64,000 nt of DNA, taken from assembly GCF_046630445.1 (NCBI RefSeq), contig NC_092339.1:80251501-80315500 (forward strand). Direction: 5' to 3'. A model generated the notes under the pieces. It searched no databases and was not told the DNA's origin. It saw nothing but the letters and a program-made list of their open reading frames with translations. The stretch is from Rutidosis leptorrhynchoides (lineage: Eukaryota > Streptophyta > Magnoliopsida > Asterales > Asteraceae). The position numbers and the translations under genes are program-made. Below, piece after piece: positions 11,574 to 22,104 of the stretch (positions are counted from its first letter, which is position 1; every line of letters starts with the position of its first letter).

Positions 11574-11895
11574 AATGTAGATAGTTTTAATCAGGTAGTG
11601 TTCGTTATTCTAGTTAGCCTATGTGGGGTAGATTAAATGGGTTGGTTGTGTGTCAAATTTGTCGCCGCTTGATCGGCACGGTTGCGCCCTCTTCCCCCGC
11701 TTGAATACTCAAGTTCGTTCCCTCATAGTGTTAGCTAGTATACGTCACTCCAGATTCTCCAATTTAGTTTTATCTCATTCCACTTTTCCGACTGTTTCGA
11801 TTGTCTATAGCAATGTATAGTAGCATATAGGGACTTGTAATACTATAATTCGAGTAATATTAATAATATTCTTTTTGCTTTTCAAAAAAAAAAAA
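11574..11895 (+). other. LINE 3' UTR and poly(A) tail
   Basis: Non-coding sequence follows the ORF2 stop and ends in 12 A residues (11884-11895). The right target-site copy tacaaagattggatt follows at 11896-11910. The interval also contains AATATTAATAATATT-type AT runs shortly before the tail. Confidence 0.85.
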
Positions 11896-11910
11896 TACAA
11901 AGATTGGATT

Positions 11911-12799
11911 ACTTCCACAACTTTCTTGAACTTTTAGGGGATTGAGATGAACACAAACACACAAACGTGACTAACAATGAGGCTAGGGTTTTGGTGAATG
12001 ATTGATCTCTAGGCGAAGGGCTTGCTTTTTATACCACATACCGATCCCATTTACATTTTGGGCTTAATCACTAATTTAAGTAAATATAATGATAAAAACT
12101 CGTTCCTTAAATAAATAGGATTTTATCCTATCAATATCCCCTTAGATGTGAGTTGTGTCTTATGTAGCACATCAGCCTCATCCTACCAAGTTGTGTCTTA
12201 TGTAGCACATCAGCCTCATCCTACCAAGTTGTGTCTTATGCAACACATTAACCTCATCCTGCCAACTCGCATCTTTAATCATATAGGATGTGAGTTGTGA
12301 TATTTTCAATCTCCATGTAAGATGTGAGTTGTGATATTTTCTTCATTTTTCAAACTTGACCTTCGTGTAGCTCTGATCATGGAAGACTCTGAAGCTCTTG
12401 GTCAATTGTTTTCATTTGAATTTTGCGGATTTGATAAGATCTTCACTATGAATTTATTTAGACATTTAATCTACACATCAACTTTGGTTGAAGCTTTACG
12501 ATTCTCGAATTGAGTAATGGAACTGAGAGGGTTAAACTTGATAAGTCGATATCATAATTCTCCTTCTCGACCGTTGAAGTATCATGAATAGATCTTTATT
12601 CACTATAGATCAAAGAACTATTATCTAGATTAATTTTGCGGTGTAGAAGCAATGAGTAGTGGACATCACTCAATTTTCAATTAAGTACTTTGTAGTCTCC
12701 GTAGTTTGACTTAGCGCAACAGAAGCGTTGAGTAGTAGACCTTTTATTGATGTCTTGTAATTTGTTGTTGGATATATTTATCTCCTCTTCAATCAACCA
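11911..12799. other. LTR- or promoter-like host DNA flanking the LINE
   Basis: On the minus strand this DNA has a TATAAAAAG-type box (about 12034-12026). Sequence like a transcript leader follows, containing AAACCCTAGCC, and runs into the LINE insertion point. It continues left of the LINE into 5104-4900. Together this looks like an old LTR or a gene promoter that the LINE entered. I found no LTR ends, so the identity is open. The part at 12265-12799 holds two partial copies of ATGTGAGTTGTGATATTTTC and no gene. Confidence 0.3.
12151..12264 (+). repeat. 38-bp tandem repeat, three copies
   Basis: Three head-to-tail units start agttgtgtcttatg at 12151, 12189 and 12227. The first two are identical and the third has several changes. 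There is no coding sense. Confidence 0.9.
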
Positions 12800-12808
12800 T
12801 TTTACATT
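12800..12808 (+). repeat. Left 9-bp target duplication of a Mutator-like element
   Basis: The word ttttacatt (12800-12808) recurs at 22105-22113, immediately outside matching terminal inverted repeats. Confidence 0.8.
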
Positions 12809-13469
12809 GGCTTAAAGTTACAAATAGGCTATATACTTTCTCTCGTGTACCGATGTTGCCCATATACTGTGACAACCCAAATCCGTTTACCGAAAACGAA
12901 GCACTACTTTTTTTATAAGTTAGATAAAGTTAAAAACATCATAATGCAAGATCCGTTTAACGATAGTTTTAACGTGCCCAATATACAACAAAACACATGT
13001 TTAACATGTGACTAAATCCGAAACGTACAATTCGACAACTTTTGACCCGTTACACAACAAGTGGGTAATTACGACCCATTTACACTACAAACCAGGTTAA
13101 GACTCAATAACCCATCCCGATACCAAGAGCATAATCCCGGGGACTATCAAATCCCCAATCCGCGTCCAAATATCCAAAAGCTAATCCTCCAAGCTTAAGC
13201 AACATCTATCAACCCTAGTCTAGCAACTAGGTAACTCCGCATCAACGATACCTATAAAAAGGTAAACAACGAGAGGGGTAAGCATAAAGCTTAGTGAATG
13301 CAATAATTATACATATACATATATAATCTACTTACTTGCAAACACTTACACAAATACCGCATACGAGCTCGCAATTCATTAGCATACAATCTCAAAGTAC
13401 AAGCTAATTCCTCAATACATCACAAGCTAGCATAATCCATGGCATATAATATAATTAATGCTCAAGTAA

Positions 13470-13492
13470 TCCACACACACACACACACACAC
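13470..13492 (+). repeat. (CA)n microsatellite
   Basis: About eleven CA dinucleotides lie in the left part of the interrupted LTR-type element. Confidence 0.85.
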
Positions 13493-13514
13493 CATATGGT
13501 TAACCATACTCGCG

Positions 13515-16500
13515 TCATCGTGCTACCAGCTTCGTGGTTCACACCGTACGTGAAATGTCCCGTTTATATTGATTATAAACGTTCCATATTAATTGATTTC
13601 GTCACGAGCTTTTGACCTCGATATGAGACGTTTTTCAAAGACTGCATTCATTTTTAAAACAACCATAACCTTTATTTTATCGATAAAGTTTTAAAAAGCA
13701 TTACGTAGATTATCAAATAATGATAATCTAAGATATACCGTTTACACACGACCATTACATAATGGTTTACAATAAGAATATATTACATCAAAAATAAGTT
13801 TCTTGAATGCAGTTTTTACATAATATCATACAAGCATGGACTCCAAATCTTGTCCTTATTTTAGTATGCAACAGCGGAAGCTCTTAATAATCACCTGAGA
13901 ATAAACATGCTTAAAACGTCAGCAAAAATGTTGGTGAGTTATAGGTTTAACCTATATATTATCAAATCATAGTAATAGACCACAAGATTTCATATTTCAA
14001 TATACATCCCATACATAGAGATAAAAATCATTCATATGGTGAACACCTGGTAACCGAAACTGACAAAATGCATATAGAATATCCCCATCATTCCGGGACA
14101 CCCATCAGACATGATAAAATCGAAGTACTAAAGCATTCCAAATTCCAGAATGGGGCTTGTTGGGCCCGATAGATCTATCTTTAGGATTCGCGTCAATTTG
14201 GGGGTCTGTTCCCAAATTCTTAGGCTACCAAGCTAAAAAGGAGCATATTCAGCTTCGATCATTCACCCATATAATGTAGTTTCATTTACTTGTGTCTATT
14301 TCGTAAAACATTTATAAAATTGCATGTATTCTCATCCCAAAATATTAGATTTTAAAAGTGGGACTATAACTCACTTTCACAGATTTTTACTTCGTCGGGA
14401 AGTAAGACTTGGCCACTGGTCCATTCACGAACCTATAACAAATATGTACATATATATCAAAATATGTTCAAAATATATTTACAACATTTTTAATGTTTTA
14501 AGTTTATTAAGTCAGCTGTCCTCGTTAGTAACCTACAACTAGTTGTCCATAGTTAGATGTACAGAAATAAATTGATATATATTATCTTGACCCAATCCAC
14601 GACCCAGTGTATACACGTCTCAGGCTAGATCACAACTCAAAGTATATATATTTTTGGAATCAACCTCAACCCTGTATAGCTAACTTCAACATTACTGCAT
14701 ATAGAGTGTCTATGGTTGTTCCAAATAATATATATATATGGGTCGATATGATATGTCAAAACATTTGCATACGTGTCTATGGTATCCCAAGATTACATAA
14801 TATATTAGAATACCTGTATAATACAATATAAGTTAGCTAGGATATGATTAATATAGATTTGTTACAATATTTCCCGTAGCTACAACAATCAAAAAATATC
14901 CAATCTTGTTTTATCCATAACTTCTTCGTTTTAAATCCGTTTTGAGTGAATAAAATTGCTATGGTTTCATATTGAACTCTATTTTATGAATCTAAACAGA
15001 AAAAAGTATAGGTTTATAGTCAGAAATATAAGTTACAAGTCATTTTTGTAAGAGATAGTCATTTCAGTCGAAAGAACGACGTCTAGATGACCATTTTGGA
15101 AAACGTACTTCCACTTTGAGTTTAATCATGATTTTTGAATATAGTTTCATTTTCATAAGAAAAATCATTTTCCCAGAAGAACAACTTTTAAATCAAAGTT
15201 TATCATAGTTTTTAATTAACTAACCCAAAACAGCCCGCGGTGTTACTACGACGGCGTATATCCAGTTTTACGGTGTTTTTCGTGTTTTCAGGTTTTAAAT
15301 CATTAAGTTAGCATATCATATAGATATAGAACATGTGTATAGTTTATTTTAAAAGTCAATTTAGAAGGATTAACTTTTGTTTGCGAACAAGTTTAGAATT
15401 AACTAAACTATGTTCTAGTGATTTCAAGTTTAAACCTTCGAATAAGGTAGTTTTATATATATGAATCGAATGATGTTATGAACATCATTACTACCTCAGG
15501 TTTTGTGGATAAACCTACTAGAAATGTAAAAAATAGATCTAGCTTCAAAGGATCCTTGGATGGCTTGAAAGTTCTTGAAGCAGAATCATGACACGAAAAC
15601 AAGTTCAAGTAAGATTTCCACTCGAAATAAGATTGTTATAGTTATAGAAATTGAACCAAAGTTTGAATACGAGTATTACCTTGTATTAGAAAGATATCTT
15701 ACTGTAAATAATAAAGATTTCTTGATGTTGGATGATCACTTTACAAGATTGGAAGTAAGCTAGCAAACTTGAAAGTATTCTTGATTTTATGAAACTAGAA
15801 CTTATAGAATTTATGAAGAACACTTAGAACTTGAAGATAGAACTTTAGAGAGATCAATTTGATGAAGAAAATTGAAGAATGAAAGTGTTTGTAGGTGTTT
15901 TTGGTCGTTGGTATATGGATTAGATATAAAGGATGTGTAATTTTATTTACATGTAAATAAGTCATGAATGATTACTAATATTTTTGTAATTTTATGAGAT
16001 ATTTCAAGCTAGTTGCCAAATGATGGTTCCCACTTGTGTTAGGTGACTCAAATGGGCTGCTAAGAGCTGATCATTAGAGTGTATATACTAATAGTACATA
16101 CATCTAAAAGCTGTGTATTGTACGACTACGAATACGGTGCATACGAGTAGAATTGTTGATGAAACTGAACGAGGATGTAATTGTAAGCATTTTTGTTAAA
16201 TAGAAGTATTTTTATAAGTGTCTTGAAGTCTTTCAAAAGTGTATGAATACATATTAAAACACTACATGTATATACATTTTAACTGAGTCGTTAAGTCATC
16301 GTTAGTCGTTACATGTAAATGTTGTTTTGAAGCCTTTAGGTTAACGATCCTGTTAAGTGTTGTTAACCCATTGTTTATTATATCAAATGAGATGTTAAAT
16401 TATTACATTATCATGATATTATGATGTATTAATATATCTTAATATGATATATATACAATTAAATGTTGTTACAACGATAATCGTACATATATGCCTCGTT

Positions 16501-17049
16501 TCGAAATCCTTAAGTTAGTAGTCTTGTTTTTACATATGTAGTTCATTGTTAATATACTTAATGATATGTTTACTTATCATAATACCATGTTGACTATATA
16601 TATATATCCATATATATAACATCATATAGTTTTTACAAGTTTTAACGTTCGTGAATCATCGGTCAACTTGGGTGGTCAATTGTCTATATGAAATCTATTT
16701 CACTTAATCAAGTCTTAACAAGTTTGATTGCTTAACATGTTGGAAACACTTAATCATGTAAATAACAATTTCATTTAATATATATAAACATGGAAAAGTT
16801 CGGGTCACTACAGTACGCATTTGTCATGATGCTACCGGCTCCGTGGTTCACATCATAACTTGAGTCATACTCACGCTAAGGCGTTACCGGATATGTGGTT
16901 CACACCTTAACAATTCATGCCATAGTGCTACCGGCTCCGTGGTTCACACTACAACATATGTACCATGATGCTACCGGCTCCGTGGTTCACATGATAGCAA
17001 ACTCACACATGCTATGGCACTACCGGCTCCGTGGTTCATACCATAGCAC
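13515..17049 (+). repeat. Dispersed array of six hairpin units around a constant loop
   Basis: Units lie at about 13515-13546, 16823-16859, 16874-16911, 16921-16952, 16963-17000 and 17010-17049. The first is separated from the rest by the nested solo LTR. Each has a core close to CTACCGGCTCCGTGGTTCA. In at least four units the flanking words are reverse complements of each other but differ between units: atgatg/catcat, taagg/cctta, tagtg/cacta and ctatgg/ccatag. Confidence 0.75.
13551..16812 (-). mobile_element. Solo LTR of the Tekay-A family
   Basis: This 3,262-bp block begins TGAAATGTCCCG and ends GGGTCACTACA. It is flanked by the exact 5-bp duplication gtacg (13546-13550 and 16813-16817). 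It is alignable throughout with the two 3,397-bp LTRs at 37,130 and 46,976, with visible substitutions and small indels. No internal region is present, so it is a solo LTR left by LTR-LTR recombination. The small ORFs inside recur in the other LTR copies and are not genes. Confidence 0.92.
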
Positions 17050-17831
17050 ACAAATAAATACATTATATACATACACATATAATTATTCCACTCACCTTGG
17101 AACGCCCGCACAAGTCAAGTATAACATGATCTCCATCCTCATATCTGAGCAAGCAACCACCTATATCACACATAGGCACAATATGCACATAAATAACAAT
17201 TCTCTAAAAGAGAACCCGACACTCACACCCTTAGTCGAGGGATCTCACCTTGCTCGTTTGACCTGCCCATTTATCTCCTAATGAGCTCAACCCAATTACC
17301 ACTTCGAGTGGTAATTCAAACCCACACTAATAAGTACAAGTTAGCTCGATTTGTACTTTACACTAACTAGACCAACTTAGGTCCCGACACTAGATTACTT
17401 CTTAGGTAGTGATCATTTCAAACCGTCATTTACACCAAAACCACACACGTGCAATATTGAACCATGTTGCACTTGACCACATTTGACTTATATTAAAACA
17501 TCACTTTGACTCAAAATTACTTCTCATGAGCGATTACTTCCAAAAATGCCATTTAACACTTAACACAAGTATTTGAACATTCATTTGACCAAAACTAGTG
17601 TCATCATCAACTTTCACCCAATCAACTTACCTGATATTGCTTTAAAATTATACACATTTTATCTCGCAATATCTCCCTCATTTCATTCAGTTTTGAGGAT
17701 CATTGGGCTCAAAAGTTATTTATTTACGCTAAAGCGTCAGTTCAAGGCTAAAAGCTTGATTTGGTACAAAATTGACCAAGTCTTGATCAAAAGAGGCAAA
17801 GAAAATGACAAGTGCAGAAATCAGCTCCAAA

Positions 17832-18066
17832 AACGTCGTTCCTGATAGAAGAGCGCAGCTCCTATTGTTCAAAAGCGCCGCACCTCACATAAAAGTGAGG
17901 TTCTTGTATACGTTTTGGCACCATTTTCCACTAGTAGTCAAAAGTGCTGTTCCTTATAGCCAAAAGCGCCGCTCTTAATAGAAAAGCGTCACAATTCATC
18001 ACAAAAGCGGCGCTCCTGAAGAAAGCTAAAAGCACCGCTCCTCATTCAAAAGCGGCGCTCCTGTCG
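17832..18066 (+). repeat. Cluster of near-palindromic AGCGGCGCT motifs
   Basis: About eight imperfect copies of AAAAGCGGCGCTCCT or its complement-like form AAAAGCGCCGCTC occur within 235 bp, just upstream of a TATA-like box at 18092. The core AGCGGCGCT/AGCGCCGCT is nearly self-complementary. Confidence 0.7.
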
Positions 18067-18091
18067 CTGTTCAGCCCATAATTTTCAGCAA

Positions 18092-18100
18092 TATAAAAGG
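18092..18100 (+). promoter_or_regulatory. TATA-like box, plus strand
   Basis: TATAAAAGG lies about 30 bp after the GC-motif cluster. It is followed by leader-like sequence with AAACCCTAATTTC at about 18160. This is the layout of an LTR U3/R boundary. Confidence 0.4.
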
Positions 18101-19267
18101 AAAGAGATTAAGTCATTTCAAAGAGAGCTGCAATTCCAAGTTCGACTTTCACTTCCAAAACCCTAATTTCATCATCCATTGAAGTTTGAAGGTGAATTGA
18201 AGGAAGCAAGCTCAAGTTCCATCATAGTTTAGCTCTAGATATTCTTCTCTTTATATTTAGGTTGTAATCTCTACCTTTCTTTCTCTAGTTTTGAATTAAA
18301 TACTTGTAATAACTCAATATGATGTTTGTTTGTATTTGATATGCATACAACACACCTAATCTTATTGTAATATGATTACGAATTCGTCCACATGGAGCAA
18401 AGTTTAGGATTTGAAAACTATTAATTATTCTGAAGATTTTAGTTATAAAATGAGGTTTTGATTCAAAACTAATTAAAACAATGAAAGAAAATACGAATTC
18501 AATAGATAAAGGGGTATTTACTTAGATTCAATTCCCTAGGTTCCGGATTGCTTTTATTAAGAACAATGTAATTAAATCCCTAAATATAACTCTCGTTAAC
18601 TAAGTTCATTAATCAATTAGCAAGATAAGATGGTGTCCCTCACTTAGATACTAATTCTATCATGAAAGTGTCAGTTTTTCACGTTGGTCTCCCATACGCT
18701 TCTGAAGAACACAATCAATCAATATTAACTACTCAAGATTATGATTCAGTTGAAGGGTAAATCGGCGTCCCTATTTAGGCTTCACAATTACCTACTCAAT
18801 TGATGTGATTAATTACTAATCTAATTACACCAGTCTCCCGTATGTAATTCAACTTATCTATTTATTTCTCAATAACCTAGATAAATTAATTAATCTAGTA
18901 ACTCTCGTTACATCAACCAACAGACTAATAATCAATGGGATCAATCAGTGTGAGTAATTAAGAATCATGGATCAAGAGCAATTAATTTAACATACAAAAG
19001 ATCAAGCAATCCTTCACATAGGTTCAATCATCTAAGTAAATACTAGGAATTTTAGCTACTCATAATGATAATCAAAGCACACAAGCAAAGGAATAAACAA
19101 TAATCAACCATTGTAAAGATTAAAATAAAAGACAAGAGTTTACCAATGATTAACATTTAAAATCCTGGTGTTTAGATGCTCCAAAATATCTTAGAAAGCT
19201 CAAAAATTCGTAACCCTAGCTAAAATATTCGTAAAACAAAAACTGATTAAAGTTATCGGAATAAAAG
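18101..19267. other. Non-coding LTR- or leader-like sequence
   Basis: No reading frame with recognisable similarity is present. The stretch lies between two TATA-like boxes that face each other (plus at 18092, minus at 19277), which suggests two LTR-type fragments in opposite orientation. Confidence 0.3.
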
Positions 19268-19279
19268 CCTATTTATAGG
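19268..19279 (-). promoter_or_regulatory. TATA-like box within a 12-bp palindrome
   Basis: CCTATTTATAGG reads TATAAATAGG on the minus strand. It lies about 30 bp downstream, on that strand, of the TGCGACCGCATTA motif cluster. Confidence 0.4.
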
Positions 19280-19310
19280 GGAAAAATTCGCTGGCTGACT
19301 GACCTAAAAA

Positions 19311-19498
19311 TTGCGACCACGTCAGCTTCACTCGCGACCGCATTAGGTCGAATTGCGACCGCATTAGACTGAATTGCGGACGCAAGATTTGCCTCTCCAA
19401 AAACTAAACTTCTGTTAATGTAATGCGACCGCGAGATTTTTCATGCGACCGCATTAGGACGAATTGCGATCGCGTTAAAGTGAATTGCGGCCGCGAGA
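19311..19498 (-). repeat. Cluster of TGCGACCGCATTA-type motifs
   Basis: At least seven imperfect copies of GCGACCGC or a one-base variant lie in 190 bp, often spaced by about 20-25 bp with the linker TTAGGNCGAAT. On the minus strand the cluster precedes the TATA-like box at 19277. Confidence 0.7.
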
Positions 19499-20370
19499 TG
19501 CATCAAAAACAGCAACATTTTTCTTTCTTAAACTTAGACTTGATACTTCAATTTACCTTCAGATTTTTACATGAAAATACCACCGAAATCACCTCAAAAG
19601 ATACTAACTCTTAAAATTACCTCGAAAGAATCTAAAAGCTCGAACTATAACAATTATCTTCATGATTCCTCAATCTTTAAACCAAAAACCAACAAGAACG
19701 AACCAATATTGCGAGTAAAAATATATATAAACGAGGCAATATCAGTCTTTCAATGCTTATGATTAGTGTAATCTTAGCCATGCTTGGCTAAATTGATTGT
19801 GTTTGCATATCTAATGAATCTCTAATGCAAGGATTTGCCCTAAATTAATTGACTGAAGTTGTTTGAAGGAAATACATGAACAAGTATTATTGTGTTAGCT
19901 ATAGATCCATTGCGATGCATTTGTTTTAGGCTTTACTTTGATTACATAGATTGAGTAGCCCTCTTAGTGATTTGAGAAGTGAATCAATTTATGATTCAAC
20001 ACTTATAGTGATCTAGATAACTAGATTAAGGATTTCAAGTGATTGTGTTCTTGATTTAAGTTGGTTTTCAATTGGCCTTTAGTCAACATAGTGGTGTTCG
20101 ATTATCTTAAGTGATTTCGATAGTTGAAGGGTTCTAAGTAATTTCAACCAAAGCATAATCTCAATGACCAATCATGCTTAACTTGATCTTAGAATGCAAT
20201 GCTTATGTGAGTTTGCAAAGTCTGATTTGATTAAGGTTTGGTAGTAATGCTAAATATTTAATAGTTCAACAACTAATGCGATAGAAATTTGGGTAAAACG
20301 GGGCAATCCAACCATATAGAGGATTACGAAAGTGAACACTACTTAGTTAATTGATCTAGTTCTCAATATT
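19499..20370. other. Non-coding sequence, no feature recognised
   Basis: The sequence is AT-rich and resembles a leader, with repeated AGTGATTT-type words. I see no coding similarity and no defined ends. Confidence 0.4.
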
Positions 20371-20428
20371 TAGTTACTTGTTACTTGTTACTTGTTACTT
20401 GTTACTTGTTACTTGTTACTTGTTACTA
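20371..20428 (+). repeat. (TTACTTG)n heptanucleotide array
   Basis: About eight head-to-tail copies of TTACTTG or its phase GTTACTT, ending in TTACTAG. Confidence 0.9.
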
Positions 20429-21385
20429 GTCTTAATAGATAAGTTTAACTTTGTTTACTTGCGCACGTCTTAATTGTTACTAAAATCAATCAAAACCCCC
20501 CAATCAAACAAACCCTAGGATAATTAATAGTTTCAATTATTCGACTTACATCGCTCTCTTGGTACGAACTTGAAACGGATACTTACATAAAAAGTGCTAT
20601 AATAACCGGGTTCTAAGTGCTCGTTAGTTGTATGTGCTTATTTGTAGTGTTTGAATCTTGTATAAATTTTCGGGTAATTGATGTATTATTCTACAAACAT
20701 TATTACCCATTTTGACATAAGTCCTAAAAACGCCCAAAATCACTAACGACTAGCGATTATGTTTCCAAAACACCAATTAACACCTAAATCAAATATTTTC
20801 ATACTTGATTCACCAAAACTTGACCCAAAACTTATTTTGACACCAAATTAAAGTCAGCACCCAATTTGACTAGCAACCATGTTCATGAGAACACCAAAAT
20901 CACTAACAAACTTACAACCTAGTAATTTAAGACCCAAACCATGAAAAATACTTCCAAATTCATCATCAAACCCTAAACCTACAATAATCGGGTTAACTTA
21001 CACTAAAAATACAACAAAACCCTCAATTTCATGAGAAATGGGGTTTATAACCCTAGCTAACTCAAACCATAACTCAAACAAGAATTAAACACTTACAATT
21101 CGGATTAGTGTTTACCTTAGCACCAAAATGAAGCCAAGAAGCTAGACACACCAAGAAGAACCAAGATCCACTCCAATTTGGGAAGAAACCACCACCATCC
21201 TCACCCATGCAAGCTTTCTCACTCTAGAACTCTAATCTCTCTCTAAAATTTGGTTGGTGAGACTAAGGATGAAAAATGAGGATAAGATAAGCTTGGAACC
21301 AGTTTTGTGGCCAACAATCCGACCCTAAAGTGAAAAGACAAGAACACCCCTCAAATACTCCTAAAAACGAGTTTAAAGGGCATTT
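20429..21385. other. Non-coding part of the interrupted LTR-type element
   Basis: No gene is present. Runs such as ACCAAAATCACTAACNA recur loosely, and 21,000-21,300 resembles a transcript leader on the minus strand, with TCTAGAG and CTCTCTC patches. Confidence 0.35.
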
Positions 21386-21505
21386 CTCGCACAACCTCGC
21401 GACCGCGAGGTCCCAAATCGCGACCGCGATTTTAATAGAAAAAAGTTACTGTTCGAGATCCTTCATCTCGCGACCGCAATGTCCCATAATGCGACTGCGA
21501 GATTC
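21386..21505 (-). repeat. GCGACCGC motif cluster near an LTR end
   Basis: Four copies of CGCGACCGCGA or close variants occur at 21,396-21,505, within 350 bp of the LTR terminus at 21,720. They lie upstream of leader-like sequence on the minus strand. Confidence 0.65.
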
Positions 21506-22104
21506 CCCCCATAAGCTTTTCTTCAAGTTTCGTGATTCAGGGACTGAAGATGGCAGATTCTGATTTTGATGTAATTTCTGAAAATGCATAAGTATAGGTA
21601 GACTTTTCATGACACTTTTGAGAACACTTTCTGATGCATAAAATTCAGGATCTTACGACTCTCCCCCACTTAACCTGGATCACGTCCAAATCAACGCATT
21701 ATGAAAAACGGGGTATTACAGATACCCATTTGTGTCTCATTGTCGGTTATATACTTTTAAAAAGTGTACCAATATAAGCCACTATACCATTTTTTACCTA
21801 CAATGAAAACAATTGATGACGTGACTTCTAAATAGTCATGACACGTCGGCGATACATCAGAACAAAAACTGAAAGTATATAGCCTACATCGGGACAAAAC
21901 TGAAAGTATATGACCTATTTGTAGCCATATAAAACGCAAAAAATGTTGAATAATTAACTTTATCGGTTCAGCAGGTAACCGGTAACGAAATGTTGACATT
22001 GGTACACTTTTTGAAAGTATATAGCCTACAGTGAGACGCAAATGGGTATATAAACGATATCGGGACATTTGAGAAAGTATATAGCTTATTTGTAACTTTA
22101 AACC

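Larger units (their letters stand above)
5120..11895 (+). mobile_element. Full-length L1-type LINE
   Basis: The element has a 5' leader (5120-5301), ORF1 (5302-7821), ORF2 (7818 to about 11573), a 3' UTR of about 310 bp and a terminal poly(A) run ending at 11895. It is bounded by an exact 15-17 bp duplication. At about 6.8 kb it is a complete, non-truncated LINE, which is uncommon because most plant copies are 5'-truncated. The perfect target duplication and only two homopolymer frame breaks indicate a young insertion. Confidence 0.93.
12868..21720 (-). mobile_element. Non-coding LTR-type element (probable solo LTR, itself interrupted)
   Basis: The left end is TGTGACAACCC and the right end is CGGGGTATTACA. 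These are the termini typical of Tekay-like LTRs read on the minus strand (TGTAATACCCC...GGGTTGTCACA). The flanks are tatac (12863-12867) and gatac (21721-21725), a 5-bp duplication with one mismatch. It contains no gag or pol. After removing the nested solo LTR, 5.6 kb remain. Part of 17,843-20,730 looks like yet another LTR-type insertion, because sequence on either side (about 17,510-17,600 and 20,740-20,830) has a similar flavour. I cannot place those inner ends. Confidence 0.55.
12809..22104. mobile_element. Mutator-like TIR element, split by nested LTR elements
   Basis: The left end (ggcttaaagttacaaatagg, 12809 on) and the reverse complement of the right end (ggtttaaagttacaaataag, ending 22104) match for about 34 bp with two differences, and similarity continues more weakly beyond. 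A 9-bp direct repeat flanks both. Without the inserted LTR element the transposon is only about 440 bp, with internal echoes of its terminal words (agtatatagcctac and variants at about 21,870-22,080). It is therefore a non-autonomous MITE-sized MULE, and no transposase is present. Confidence 0.75.

Noticed and set aside
12151-12264. CRISPR-like array
   Set aside because: The three 38-bp units are contiguous without spacers, and this is eukaryotic repeat DNA.
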